Shown in pieces: positions 1 through 12,000 of a DNA stretch of 64,000 nucleotides. The translations under genes were made by a program, and so were the position numbers. The notes under the pieces were generated by a model, which saw nothing but the letters and a program-made list of their open reading frames with translations, was not told the origin of the DNA and ran no database searches. This DNA is from Sapria himalayana (taxonomy: Eukaryota; Streptophyta; Magnoliopsida; Malpighiales; Rafflesiaceae). Each line of letters starts with the position of its first letter. The stretch's first letter is position 1. The DNA lies in NCBI GenBank assembly GCA_029783825.1, contig JAREIK010000803.1, positions 242,330 to 306,329 of the forward strand, written 5' to 3'.

Positions 1-1376
1 GTTGCAGTTGAACAATTGAAAAAAAAGCTTGTGAAGAAAAGTGTTGTACCTTTGAGAGGCGAGCATTTTCATATGAGATGTTGTGCTCATATTCTTAACT
101 TAATTGTCAGAGGTGGCATTGCAGTAGTTGAGGGTGCTATTCATAAAATTAGAGGTGTGGTGAAATAAGTGAGGAGTAGTCCTAAAAGATTAGATATGTT
201 TAAGTTATGTGCTGAAGAAGCAAAATTGACATATGGATCTTCATTGCATTTAGATTGTCCTACAAGATAAAATTCAACTTATTTGAAGCTACAAACTGAT
301 ATAAAATATCAAAAAGAATTTGATAAGTTGGAGGACAAAGACTAAAGGATTTTGAAGGAGTTTGGTTCAAATGTTCCAACTGAGAGAGACTGAACAAATG
401 CCAAATTTTTGGCTCATTTCTTGAAAATATTTTATGAGGTAACTTGTAAATTTTCTGGCTCATAATATTCTACCTCTAGTGTTTATTTTCTTGAGATTAT
501 TCGAATTTTGAAAAATATTGAGATTTGTGAATATAGTAGAGATACAATGGTGTCTGAAATGGGTATGAAAATTAGGCATAAATTCAACAAATATTGGGGT
601 TCTCTTCAGTCAACAAATATTATGCTTTTTTTAGGTGTAGTGTTGGATCCTAGATATAAGCTCAAATATCTCAAGGTTAAGTACACTTAGTATTATGGAG
701 AGGAATTGGCTAAAAATTTGGTGAAAATTGTTATAAATGCTTTAAATGAGATGATGGATGATTATAAAGATTTAAATGAAGATAAATCAAAACAATATGA
801 TTTCTCTTCTACTGTGTTGAAGAAGAATGATTATTTCTTTGTTGATAGTGATACTTATGTTGATGATTTTTTTTGTTGAATTGGAGAAATAACAAGAAGT
901 TGTAGCTTTGGAAGAGTTGGATAGGTACTTGGAGGACAAACTTTAAAAAAATAGAATTGATTTTGATCTTCTAAACTGGTGGAATGTAAATTAGGTGAGG
1001 TATCCTTCTTTGGAAAATGTAGCAAGGGATGTATTTGCTATCCAAGCATCTACTGTGGCCTACGAATCTATATTTAGCACTGGGGGGAGAACTTTAGATA
1101 AATTTAGGAGTTCTTTAACACCTATTACAGCTGAAGTTCTCATATGTCTACAAGATTGGTTGAGAAGCTCAAACAAACCTATTGATATTGAAGAATTAGT
1201 TCAAGACCTTGATGATAATGAATCAGGTTAGTATACAAATCTTGTAAATTTTAATTTCACTTTTACTTATTTTATTCATTCAATTTAATAAGAATATGGT
1301 TCAATTACAATTTTCAGAGGGGTCACAAGATCCAAATATTCATCCAACTATAGTTGGCCAACTAAATTTGGAATGA
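1..1376 (+). pseudogene. hAT transposase pseudogene, C-terminal half
   Basis: The translation carries hAT landmarks in order: RCCAHILNLIV near 75-115, the CPTRWNSTY block near 255-280 with W mutated to a stop, LDPRYKLKYL near 645-675, and the C-terminal dimerisation domain at 995-1231 (RYPSL, VARDVFAI, AYESIFSTGGR with the catalytic-type Glu, RSSLTP, DWLRSS). Stops include TGA at 391-393, where family members have Trp in a DWTNA-like motif, TAA at 463-465, and TAG at 989-997 just before RYPSL. A frameshift lies in the Asp-rich stretch near 870. The frame ends at TGA 1374-1376 after a predicted 91-bp intron. Fully intact, it would have catalysed cut-and-paste transposition as a nuclear dimer. 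This copy cannot. Confidence 0.92.
1227..1317 (+). other. Predicted 91-bp intron near the 3' end of the transposase gene
   Basis: CAG|GTTAGT at the left and TTTTCAG|AG at the right are good plant splice sites. Joining them keeps the frame, adds a short acidic/polar tail (SQDPN, GQLNLE) and ends at TGA 1374-1376. The same 91-bp length is kept in element 3 (53748-53838). In element 2 the donor GT has become TT. Prediction from sequence only. Confidence 0.65.
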
Positions 1377-2199
1377 GTGTATTAAATTTTATATGGTAAT
1401 ATTTTGTTTTTTTATTACTCTTTCATCTTATAAATTCATGTCTACATGATTACAATGTTTTCATCTTTGGTTGTCCTTCTACAGTGGAGGAATAAAAGGG
1501 AGGAGTTGTATAAGAGATAATTAATTGGGTTTGGATTTTCGTTGGTGTTCCAGGACGGACCTTTGAAATGATTATTATCATGGTTGTTATAAGTTGTATT
1601 TTTTTTGTTATATTAAGCTGCCTAATTTTAGCAATTACTTAAGTTGTAATTGCTGCTACCAATGTTTGTGGTCATCTTTATCTATTCCTTAATATTGTAA
1701 GTAATTGTTTAAAAAATGTAGTATTGCTATTATGGTTAACTTTCACTCGGCTGAACAAAGCCAACTTGTGAAAAAAAAGAATCAATTTAAGTACACAACT
1801 CGGTCCCGTTCTATTTAACATTTCTATTTTTTTTGCACATCAAAGCTTTTGACAAGGTAATGGAACTCATTTGCGGTATTCAGCCAATTTTTCAAAAAAA
1901 AAATTGGCCCAATTTGAGTTTGAAAGATTCATATCTAAGGAATGATAAATGGTACAACAAAAGGTTTCGACATGAACTAACTTGGCCGGTTTGAAGAAAA
2001 TAAATTGAAAAAAATGTCTGAACTCCATTTCGTCCCACAATCATTTTCTCCTACCCAAAATCCCCGATCTACATCCCATCTCATATCGATATTTTCAACC
2101 TATGGGATGGGTCTGGATCTTCAAAAAAAAATCTCTGAACTGTGGGAAGGGACTATAGATTTGTAATTCCCATCCTGTCCCGTCCCATGTGGACCCCAA

Positions 2200-3120
2200 G
2201 CATTTAGTGGTTTATAGGTTTTATTTATAAAATAAAATAACAAAAAATTTATTTTTATTATTTTTTGATATTTTCAAAGGGTATAACCATTGAAAATATA
2301 ATAATTTTTAAATTTTTTTCAAATGTGAATACAATATTTAGTTATACTAATCATTATATTTATATATTATATAAATTCAATAAAAACAATTTTATTGATA
2401 AATATTCTAATAATAATCAAAAAATAAATTAATAATCCATTAATAATAAGATAGATATTAATTAAAATATAATTATAAATCTTAAAATGATTTAGAAGCA
2501 AAGAAAAATATATTACTATATAATAATTTTTTGTTTTTGAATTTTTTCTTTATTTATAATATGTTTATCAATATTTTTTTAATGAAAAATAATGCATATA
2601 AAATATATTTGTCTAACTCATAATTTATTTTGTAATTAATATTTATATATAAATAAACAAATAAATAATTAAAATGAATATTTAAAATTATAATGAAAAA
2701 AAATGAGATTTATTCTTTATTATTTAGGGTATACCAGTTTAATTTAAATTATATCTATCTCACTAATAATTTATTTTGTAATTAATATTTCAATAAAAAT
2801 AAACAGATAAATAATTAAAATAAAAATATAAAATTATACTGAATAAAAATTAAAATGAGATTTATGAATGATTATTAATGTATACCAATTTAATATTTTA
2901 AGTATTTAGAGGTTTTGTCGTTTAGGATGTTATCGATTTATGTTTTTAGGCATTTAGAGGTTTATTGGTTTTGTTTAAATAATGAAATAACAAAAAAAAT
3001 ATTTTTGATATTTTTTCACATTTTCAAAGGTTATAACCTTTGAAAATATAATTATTTTAAAATTTTTTAAAAATGTGAATACAATATTTAGTAAAAATAA
3101 TCATTATAATTTTATATAAT
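2200..3120 (+). repeat. AT-rich satellite, forward; element-adjacent monomer
   Basis: This stretch starts with the 8-bp GCATTTAG (2200-2207) beside element 1. Dyad motifs lie near 2279 and 3029, 750 bp apart. The extra ~150 bp over a normal monomer is an internal tandem duplication: CATAATTTATTTTGTAATTA to GTATACCA occurs near 2620-2735 and again near 2765-2886. The stretch is almost the same sequence as 54721-55500 downstream of element 3, and matches the reverse complement of sequence left of 20157 beside element 2. No gene is seen. Confidence 0.9.
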
Positions 3121-3891
3121 AGAAATTTATGTCTACATGATTAACACATTTTCATCTTTGGTTGTCCTTCTACAGTGGAGGAAGAAAAGGGAGATGTTGC
3201 AGAAGAGATAATTAATTGGGTTTAGATTTTTGTTGCTGTTCCGGGAAGGACCTTAGAAATGATTATTATCATGGTTGTTATTAGTTGTATTTTTTCGTTA
3301 TATTAAGCTGCCTAATTTTAGCAATTACTTAATTAGTAATTGCTGCTACAAATGTTTGTCATCATCTTTAGCTATTCCTTAATATTTTAAGTATTTGTTT
3401 AAAATTTGTAGTATTGCTATTATGGTTAACTTTCACTAGGATGAACAAAGCCAACATGTGAAAAAATAAAGAACCAAATTAAGCACACAACTCGGTCCCG
3501 TTCTATTTATCATTTCTATCCTTTTCTGAACATCAAAGCTTTTAACAAGGTAATGGAACTCGTTTGTAGTATTCAGCCTATTTAAAAAAACAAAATTGGC
3601 CCAATTTGAGTTTGAAAGATACATAACTAAGTAATGATAAATGGTAGAATGAAAGGTTTCGACATGAACTAACTTAGCTGGTTAGAAAATAATTAATTGA
3701 AAAAAAATGTTCGAACTCCGTTCTGTCTCGAAACCATTTTCTCTTACCCAATATCTTCAATCTCCGTCCAGTCCCGTCCCGATACTTTCAACCTATCGGA
3801 TGGGTCTGGATCTTCAAAAAAAATATCTGAACTGTGGGATGGGACTGAAGATTTTTAATCCCCATATCATCCCGTCCCATGAGCACCCCTA
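3121..3891 (+). mobile_element. hAT element, solitary 3' end fragment
   Basis: About 770 bp homologous to 1433-2199 of element 1, covering only 3' non-coding and subterminal sequence. It ends with a good right terminus (GTCCCATGAGCACCCCTA, to 3891) followed by GCATTGAG, the same variant target site found beside element 2. The left edge is an abrupt join to mid-monomer satellite around 3120-3123 with no target duplication. It is therefore a truncation or recombination product rather than a separate insertion. It contains no transposase coding sequence. Confidence 0.88.
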
Positions 3892-4318
3892 GCATTGAGT
3901 TGTTTATAGGTTTTATTTAAAAAATAAAATAACAAAAAATTTATTTTTTTTTATTTTTTGATATTTTAAAAGTTTATAACATTTGAAAATATAATAATTC
4001 TTAAATTTTTTTGAAAATTTATAAATATCTATTTATAATAATCATAATAATTATATATATAATAAATTCAATATAAACAATTTTATTGATATATATTCTA
4101 ATAATTATCAAAAAATAATTTAAAAATCTATTATGAATAAGATTGATATTACTTAAAATATAATATCAAAACCTAAAATGATTCAAAAGCAAAGCAAAAT
4201 ATATTACTTAATAATAATTATTGTTTTTAAATTTTTATTCATTTTATAAGCTTATCTATTTTTTGATAAAAAATAATTTTATAAATTATATTTTTAACTC
4301 AATTTATTTTATAATTAA

Positions 4319-4338
4319 TATATATATATATATATATA
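4319..4338. repeat. (TA)n microsatellite inside a satellite monomer
   Basis: An uninterrupted TA run directly after ATAATTAATA. Similar runs sit at the equivalent monomer position at 49509-49529 and, inverted, at 18381-18405, with a short version near 43836. It marks one monomer subtype. Confidence 0.85.
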
Positions 4339-5152
4339 ACTAAACAATCAAAATGAATTTTTTAAATTAAAATGAAAACAAATAAAAATGAGATTTATTA
4401 ATTATTATTTAGGGGATACCCGTTTAAACAATTATCTATATAGGGGTATCGGGATTTTGTAGTTTAGTGATTTAAGTGTTTAGGCATTTAGAGATTTATA
4501 GGATTTATTAAACAATGAAATAATAAAAAAATATTATTTTTGTTTTTTCACATGTTCAAAGTTTATAATCTTTGAAAATATAAATATTTTCAAAATTTTT
4601 TCAAAAGTGAATACAATATTTAGTTATAATAATTATTATATTTATATATCATATAAATTAAATATAAATATTTTTATTGATAAATATTCTAATAATGATC
4701 AAATAAAAATTAATAATCTATTATTAATAAGTTTAGATATCAATTAAAATATAATTACAAAACCTAAATGATACAGAAACAAAGTAAAATATATTACTAT
4801 ATAATAATTTTTTGTTTTTTATTTTTTTGTTCTTTTAATAAGTTAATCTATTTTTTTTTGTTGAAAAATAATTTATATAAATTATATTTTTCTAACTAAT
4901 AATTTATTTTGTATTTAATAATTATATAAAAATAACAAATAAATAATTAAAATCAATATTTAAAATTATAATGAAAAAAAATAAAAATGAGATTTATTAT
5001 TTATTATTTAGGATATACATGTTTAAAAAATTTATTTATTTAGAGTTATCGAGATTTAGAAGTTATTGATTTAAGTATTTATGAATTTAATGGTTTATAG
5101 CTTTTATTTAAACAATGAAATAATAAAAAATTTATTTTTGATATTTTTTCAA

Positions 5153-5180
5153 ATTTTCAAATGTCATAACATTTGAAAAT
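5153..5180. repeat. Satellite palindrome, subtype A variant
   Basis: Two 12-base arms, ATTTTCAAATGT and ACATTTGAAAAT, are perfect reverse complements around a 4-base centre (CATA). Compared with the canonical arm, AAAGG has become AAATG and the opposite arm has changed to match. The same variant occurs near 9457 and 36965 and, inverted, near 17545. Confidence 0.85.
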
Positions 5181-6851
5181 ATAATAAATTTAAAATTTTT
5201 TAAAAATGTGAATACAATATTTACTAATAATAATTATTATAACTATATGTAATATAAAATAAATACAAACAATTTTATTGATAAATATTATATCAATTAT
5301 CAAAAAATAAATTAATAAACTATTATTAATATGATAGATATAAATTTAAATATAATTTAAAAACCTAAAATGATTTAAAATCAAAGTAAAATTTATTAAT
5401 AAATAATAATTTTTTTTAGTTTTTGCATCATTTTATAAGCTTATATTTTTTTTTGCTGAAAAATATATTATTTAAATTATATTTGTCACTCATAATTTAT
5501 TTTATAATTATTATTTCTATACATTATTTCAATTATATTTAAGTTTTACGAGTTTAAAGGTTTAGGTATTTAGGGACTTCGGGGTTTAGGAGTTTAGAAA
5601 TTTATGTAAAGGTTTATAAGTTTTATTAAAACAATTATATAACAAAAAATTTATTTTTGTTATTTTTACTCATTTTTGAAGGTTATAACCTTTCAAAATA
5701 TAACAATTTTAAAATTTTTTTTATATGTGAATACTATATTTATTTATGATAATCTTAATAATTATATATCATGTTAATTCAATATAGACAATTATATTTA
5801 TAGATATTATATTAATGATCAAAAATTAAATTAATAAATAATTATTAATAAGATAGATATTTTTAAAAATATATTTGCAAAAGGTAAATTTATTCAAAAT
5901 CAAAGTAAAATATAATACTAAATAATAATTTTTTTGATGTTTTGCTTCTTTTTATAAGTTTATATTTTTTGTTATTAAAAGTAAATTATTTAATTATATT
6001 TGTCTTCCACATAATTTATTTTTAATTTATAATTCTATAAAAATAAACTAATAAATAATTAAAATGAATATTTAAAATTATGATGAATACAAATAAAATT
6101 GAGATGTATTATTTATTATTCGGGATATACTAGTTTAATGGTTTAAGTATTTAGGTGTTTTATGGTTTAATGATTTAAGTGTTTAGGACTTTAGTGATTT
6201 ATAGTTTTTATTTAAAGAATAAAAAAATAAAAAATTAAATTTTTTGATTTTTTTTTAATTTTTGAAGGTTATAACCTTTGAAAATATAATAATTTTTAAT
6301 TTTTTTTAAATGTTAATATAATATTTAGTTATAATATTCTTAATAATTATATATAGTGTAAACTCAATATAAATAATTTTATTAATAGATATTATAATAA
6401 TGATCAATAAATAATTAATAAACTATTATTAATAAGAATGATATAAATTAAAATATAATTGCAAAAACTAAAATGATTCAAAATCAAAATAAAATATAGT
6501 ACAAAATAATAAATTTTGGTTTTTAAAATTTTGACTCTTTTTATAAGCACATATATTTTTTTTGATAAAAAATAAATTATTTAAAATAGATCCATCTCAC
6601 TAATAATTTATTTTGTAATTAATATTTCTATAAAATAAACTGATAAATAATTAAAATAAAAATTTAAAATTATACTTAATAAAAATTAAAATTCAGATTT
6701 ATGATTTATTATTAATGTATACCAATTTAATAGTTTAAGTATTTAGAAGTTTTGTCTTTTAGGAGTTTAGCGATTTATGTTTTTAGGCTCTTAGTGGTTA
6801 ATAGGTTTTATTTAAACAATAAAATAACAAAAAAAATTGAAATTTTTTGTC

Positions 6852-6879
6852 ATTTTCATAGGTTATAACCTATGAAAAT
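6852..6879. repeat. Satellite palindrome, subtype D variant
   Basis: A perfect 28-bp palindrome with half-site ATTTTCATAGGTTA. Relative to the canonical CAAAGG/CCTTTG, both arms carry the matching change (CATAGG/CCTATG). Confidence 0.9.
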
Positions 6880-7447
6880 ATAATAATATTTAAAATTTTT
6901 TGAAATGTGAATACAATATTTAGTTATAATAATTTTAATAATTATATATCATATAAATTCAATATAAACAATTTTATTTATAGATATTATAATAATGATG
7001 AAAATTTAAATTAATAAACTATTAATAATAAGATTAATATAAATTAAAAAATATTTACAAAACCCAAATTGATTCAAAATTAAAGTAAAAAATATTACTA
7101 GATAATAATTTTTAATTTTTAAATTTTTACTTCTTTTATAAGCGTATATATTTTTTTGATTAAAAAGAAATTATTTAAATTATATTTTTCGCACTCATAA
7201 TTTATTTTATAATAAATATTTTTATAAAAATAAACTTATAAATAATTAAAATGAATATTTAAAATAATAATAAATTGAAATAAAAATTAGATTTCTTAAT
7301 TATTAAGTAGCATATAGCGGTTTAATGGTTTATGTATTTAGGCATTACGGGCCTTAGGAGTTTACTTTTTTAACTATGTATGCATTTAGTGGTTTGTAGG
7401 TTTTATTTAAAAATTAAAATAACAAAATATTTATTTATTTTTTTTTG

Positions 7448-7479
7448 ATATTTTCAAAGGTTATAACCTTTGAAAATAT
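7448..7479. repeat. Satellite palindrome, canonical form
   Basis: A perfect 32-bp palindrome, half-site ATATTTTCAAAGGTTA, centred between 7463 and 7464. This dyad recurs once per monomer through the array and was used here to measure spacing. It could be a homodimer binding site, a cruciform-forming element or a recombination hotspot; sequence alone cannot decide. Confidence 0.93.
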
Positions 7480-7722
7480 AATAATTTTTAAATTTTTTTC
7501 AAAAGTGAATTTAATATTTAGTTATAATAATCATTATATTTATATATCATATAAATTCAATATAAACAATTTTATTGATAAATTTTCTAATAATGATCAA
7601 AAAATAAATTAATAATCTATTATAAATAAGATAGATATCAATTAAAATATAATAAAAAATCATAAAATGATTTAGAAGAAATCAAAATATATTACTATAT
7701 TATAATTTGTTGTTTTGATAAA

Positions 7723-8802
7723 TTTTCACCACACCTCTAATTTTTTGAATAACACCCTCAACTACTGCAATATCATCTCTGACAATTAAGTTTATTATAT
7801 GAGCACAACATCTCATATGAAAATGCTAGCCTCTCAAATGTACTACACTTTTCATCACAAGCCTTTTTTGCAGTTGTTCAACTACAACATCATTATTTGA
7901 TGCATTGTCAATAGTAATGAACATCAACTTTCTCAAACCCCATTCATTCATACAAAACTCAATACCTTTTCTAATATTAACTCCATAATGACATTTAATT
8001 ATGCAAAAGTTCAAAAGCCTTTTATGCATATTTCATTGAGAATCAATGAAATGAATAGTCAAACATATATAATACAAATTTTGAATGCTAGTCCAAGTGT
8101 CGGTAGTTAATGAAATTCTACAACAATGAGATGATATGCTATCAAATAATTTCTTCTTTTCCTTGACAAACAAAGAAAAACAATCCCTCAGTGTAGAGTG
8201 CCTAGATGGAATTTTAAATTGAGGCACACTAACTTCACAAAACTCTTTAAACTCATCCCTCTCAACAAAACAAAAAGACAATTCATCTTTTATGATCATT
8301 TTCACCAAAGCCTCCCTAACTAGTTGTTGATCAAATTGCCAACAAGTTAATTTGTATCCTCTGAACTAGTAACTTTAGTGAAACTCAACAAAGATTGTGA
8401 CTTGTCTTTATCTTTGTGAGCTTCTATTAATTCATTTTTGTGTGGAAATTTCATACAAGTTTTTCTCACGTATTTTCATAAACCTGAAGTACCTTGATCA
8501 CTTTTTGCCAAGTATTCTTTCCTACACCATATACAAGCTGTCCTACCAGTTTCATTTCCTTCTGAATCAACTAATATCTCATAAGTTTTCCAAACAGCAG
8601 ATTTATACTTTTTTTGAGCTTGAGGTTCAGATGTACCTTGACTTTCTCTTACAATTAGAATTGAAGAACCTGCCGTAACAATAGAAAGATTCGTGAAAGG
8701 ATGATGAATGGATTTACCAGTACTTTGATCATTTGAGATGTGATCATCTTCAATTTAGTATATTTTTCATTTATCGCTGGATTGTGCCATCTGCATTACC
8801 AT
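7723..8802 (-). pseudogene. hAT transposase pseudogene, N-terminal half
   Basis: Reading leftwards from the ATG at 8802-8800, the frame meets stops almost at once, including TAA at 8757-8755, which is shared with elements 2 and 3. A BED-like zinc-finger region follows (8430-8620, broken), then a well-kept stretch at 8308-8033 with ELSFCFVERDEF, LRDCFSLFVKEK and SLTTDTWTS, containing the first catalytic-type Asp. Next come ITIDNASNND (second Asp) and the start of the RCCAHI.NLIV block before truncation at 7723. Unlike elements 2 and 3, this copy keeps both Asp motifs, so it best shows the ancestral catalytic core. It is truncated and not functional. Confidence 0.9.
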
Positions 8803-9086
8803 TAATTAATATGATATGTTAAGCATAAATACATATAAATATTTCAAACAAGCAATCTCAACAAAATTGACTGTAACACATTCAGCCCACTCATTCGGCC
8901 CAACCACAAAACCACAACCAATACTCAACAAAACTGACTAAGACACATAATAATAATAATAATTAATTACTCAATTCTCTTCAAAAAAACAAACCAAAAG
9001 GCTGGTGGCATCTGGTACACGGTGGAGGCAACCAAAAGTGTGACGGAAAGGGCTGGACCTAACTAAACACGGCTTGAACGGTGTGA
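7723..9086 (-). mobile_element. hAT element, internal 5'-half fragment lacking both termini
   Basis: This is colinear with about 22193-23557 of element 2, same orientation and same length. It holds the transposase N-terminal half and part of the 5' non-coding region. Neither terminal inverted repeat is present and no target duplication flanks it. The right join falls at GTGAATACAA, a sequence of the satellite monomer that overlaps the element's GTGA, which suggests microhomology at the breakpoint. To the left is a subtype-E monomer, to the right the tail of a different subtype. Confidence 0.88.
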
Positions 9087-12000
9087 ATACAATTTTTTGT
9101 TTTTAATAATTTCTTGTTTTTAATTGTTTTTTTTCTTTTAATAAGTTTATCTATATTTTTTTGTGGAAAAATAATTTATATAAATTATATTTTTCTAATT
9201 TATAATTTATTTTGTATTTAATATTTATATAAAAATAAACTTATTAAAAATTAAAATGAATATTTAAAATTATAATGAAAAAAAAATGAGATTTATTATT
9301 TAGGATATACCTGTTTAAAAAATTTATCTATTTAGGGTTTTCGAGATTTAGAAGTTATTGATCTAAGTATTTAGGCATTTAATGGTTTATAGCTGTTAGT
9401 TAAACAATGAAATAACAAAAAATTTATTTTTTATATTTATTGAAATTTTCAAATGTCATAACATTTGAAAATATAATAATTTTAAACTTTTTTTAAAATG
9501 TGAATACAATATTTAGAAATAATAAGTATTATAACTATATATAATATAAACTAAATATAAACAATTTTATTGATAATATTATATCAATTATATTATCAAT
9601 AAATTAATGAACTATTATTAATATGATAGATATAAATTAAAATATAATTAAAAAACCTAAATTGATTCAAAATCAAAGTAAAATTTATTACTAAATAATA
9701 ATTTTTTTTAGTTTTTGCATCATTTTATAAGCTTATATTTTTTTTTGTTGAAAAATATTTTATTTAAATTCTATTTATCACTCATAATTTATTTTGTAAT
9801 TAATATTTCTATAAATTATATAAATTATATTTAAGGTTTACGAGTTTAAAGGTTTATGTATTTAGGGGCTTTAGGGTTTAGGAGTGTAGAATTTATTTAT
9901 TTAGGCATTTAATGGTTTAATAGTTTTATTTAAACAATGATATAACAAAGAATTTATTTTTGTTATTTTTTCTAATTTTTGAAGGTTATAACCTTTGAAA
10001 ATATAACAATTTTTAAATTTTTTTTATATATGAATACTATATTTAGTTATGATAATCTTAATAATTATATATCATGTTAATTCAATATAAATAATTATAT
10101 TGATAGATATTATATTAATGATCGAAAAATAAATTAATAAACTATTATTAATAAGATAGATATTTTTAAAAATATATTTTGAAAACTTAAATTTATTCAA
10201 AATCAAAGTAAAATATAATAGTAAATAATAATTTTTTGATGTTTTGATTCTTTTTATAAGTTTATATTTTTTGTTATTAAAAGTAAATTATTTAAATTAT
10301 ATTTGTCTTCCACATAATTTATTTTTAATTAAATAATTCTATAAAAATAAACTAATAAATAATTAAAATGAATATTTAAAATTATAATGAATACAAATAA
10401 AATTGAGATTTATTATTTATTATTCAGGATTTACTAGTTTAATAGTTTAAGTATTTAGGTGTTTTGGGGTTTAGTGATTTAAGTGTTTAGGACTTTAGTG
10501 ATTTATAGTTTATATTTAAAGAATAAAAAAATAAAAAATTAAATTTTTTGAATTTTTTTAATCTTTGTATCTCATAACCTTTGATAATATAATAATTTTT
10601 ATTTTTTTTTAAATGTTAATATAATATTTAGTTATAATATTCTTAATAATTATATATAGTGTAAACTTAATATAAATAATAATATTAATAGATATTATAA
10701 TAATGATCAATAAATAATTAATAAACTATTATTAATAAGAATGATATAAAATAAAGTATAATTGCAAAAACTAAAATGATTCAAAATGAAAATAAAATAT
10801 AGTACAAAATAATAAATCTTTGTATTTAAAATTTTGACTCTTTTTATAAGCACATATATTTTTTTTGATAAAAAATAAATTATTTAAAATAGATCCGTCT
10901 CACTAATAATTTATTTTGTAATTAATATTTCTATAAAATAAACTGATAATTAATTAAAATAAATATTTAAAATTACACTTAATAAAAATTAAAATGAGAT
11001 TTATGCTTTATTATTAATCTATACCAATTTAATAGTTTAAGTATTTAGAAGTTTTGTCATTTTGGAGTTTAGCAATTTTTGTTTTTAGACATTTAGTGGT
11101 TTATATGTTTTATTTAAACAATAAAATAACCAAAAAAAATTTGTAATTTTTTGTCATTTTCATAGGTTATAATCTTTGAAAATATAATAATATTTAAAAT
11201 TTTTTGAAATGTGAATATAATATTTACTTATAATAATTTTAATAATTATATATCATATAAATTCAATATAAACAATTTTATTGATAGATATTATAATAAT
11301 GATCAAAAATTAAATTAATAAACTATTAATAATAAGATAGATATTAATTAAAAAATATTTACAAAACCCAAATTGAGTCAAAATTAAAGTAAAAAATATT
11401 ACTGCATAATAATTTTAAATTTTTAAAATTTTACTTCTTTTATAAGCGTATATATTTTTTTTGATTAAAAATAAATTATTTAAATTATATTTGTTGCACT
11501 CATAATTTATTTTGTAATAAATATTTCTATAAAATAAACTTATAAATAAATAAAATGAATATTAAAAATAATAATAAATTGAAATAAAAATTAGATTTCT
11601 AAACTATTAATTAGCATATAGCAGTTTAATGGTTTATGTATTTAGGCATTACGGGCCTTAGGAGTTTATTTATTTTACTGTGTATGCATTTAGTGGTTTA
11701 TAGGTTTTATTTAAAAATTAAAATAAGAAATATTTATTTTTATTATTTTTTGATATTTTCAAAGGTTATAACATTCGAAAATATAATAATTTTTTATTCT
11801 TTTTCAAATGTGAATTCAATATTTAGTTATAATAATCACTATATTTATATATCATATAAATTCAATATAAACAATATTATTGATAAATATTCTAAAAATG
11901 ATCAAAAAATAAAGTAATAATCTATTATTAATAAGATAGATATCAATTAAAATATAATACAAAATCTTAAAATGATTTGGAAGAAATCAAAATATATTAC

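Larger units (their letters stand above)
1..2199 (+). mobile_element. hAT-family DNA transposon, element 1 (5' part outside the window)
   Basis: This is the right-hand part of an Ac/RICESLEEPER-type hAT element. Position 1 aligns with 52523 of element 3, and the two are colinear almost to the base as far as their ends. It holds a decayed transposase 3' half (1-1376) and about 820 bp of 3' non-coding sequence. The last ~170 bp is rich in CGTCCC/GGGATGGG-type motifs, the usual place for hAT subterminal transposase-binding repeats. The end reads GTCCCATGTGGACCCCAA, where the last two bases are TA in the other copies, and it is followed by GCATTTAG, the target-site sequence of element 3. Confidence is high for family and right end. 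The left end is not visible. Confidence 0.93.
3892..7722 (+). repeat. AT-rich satellite array, forward
   Basis: Tandem monomers with dyad motifs near 3973, 4561, 5161, 5681, 6268, 6861 and 7459, mostly 520-600 bp apart. The last five are subtypes A, B, C, D and E of a higher-order repeat that recurs near 9.4-11.8 kb, 36.9-39.3 kb and, inverted, 15.2-17.6 kb. Each monomer ends in a TTTA-octamer tract. Short open frames here come from low-complexity AT sequence, not genes. Confidence 0.93.

Noticed and set aside
3436..3892. Small frames across the solitary hAT 3' end
   Set aside because: This part of the element is 3' non-coding in elements 1-3; the frames are not kept between copies.
10438..10509. 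True interstitial telomere array
   Set aside because: Units are octamers with many substitutions and almost no exact TTTAGGG, so it is only telomere-like.
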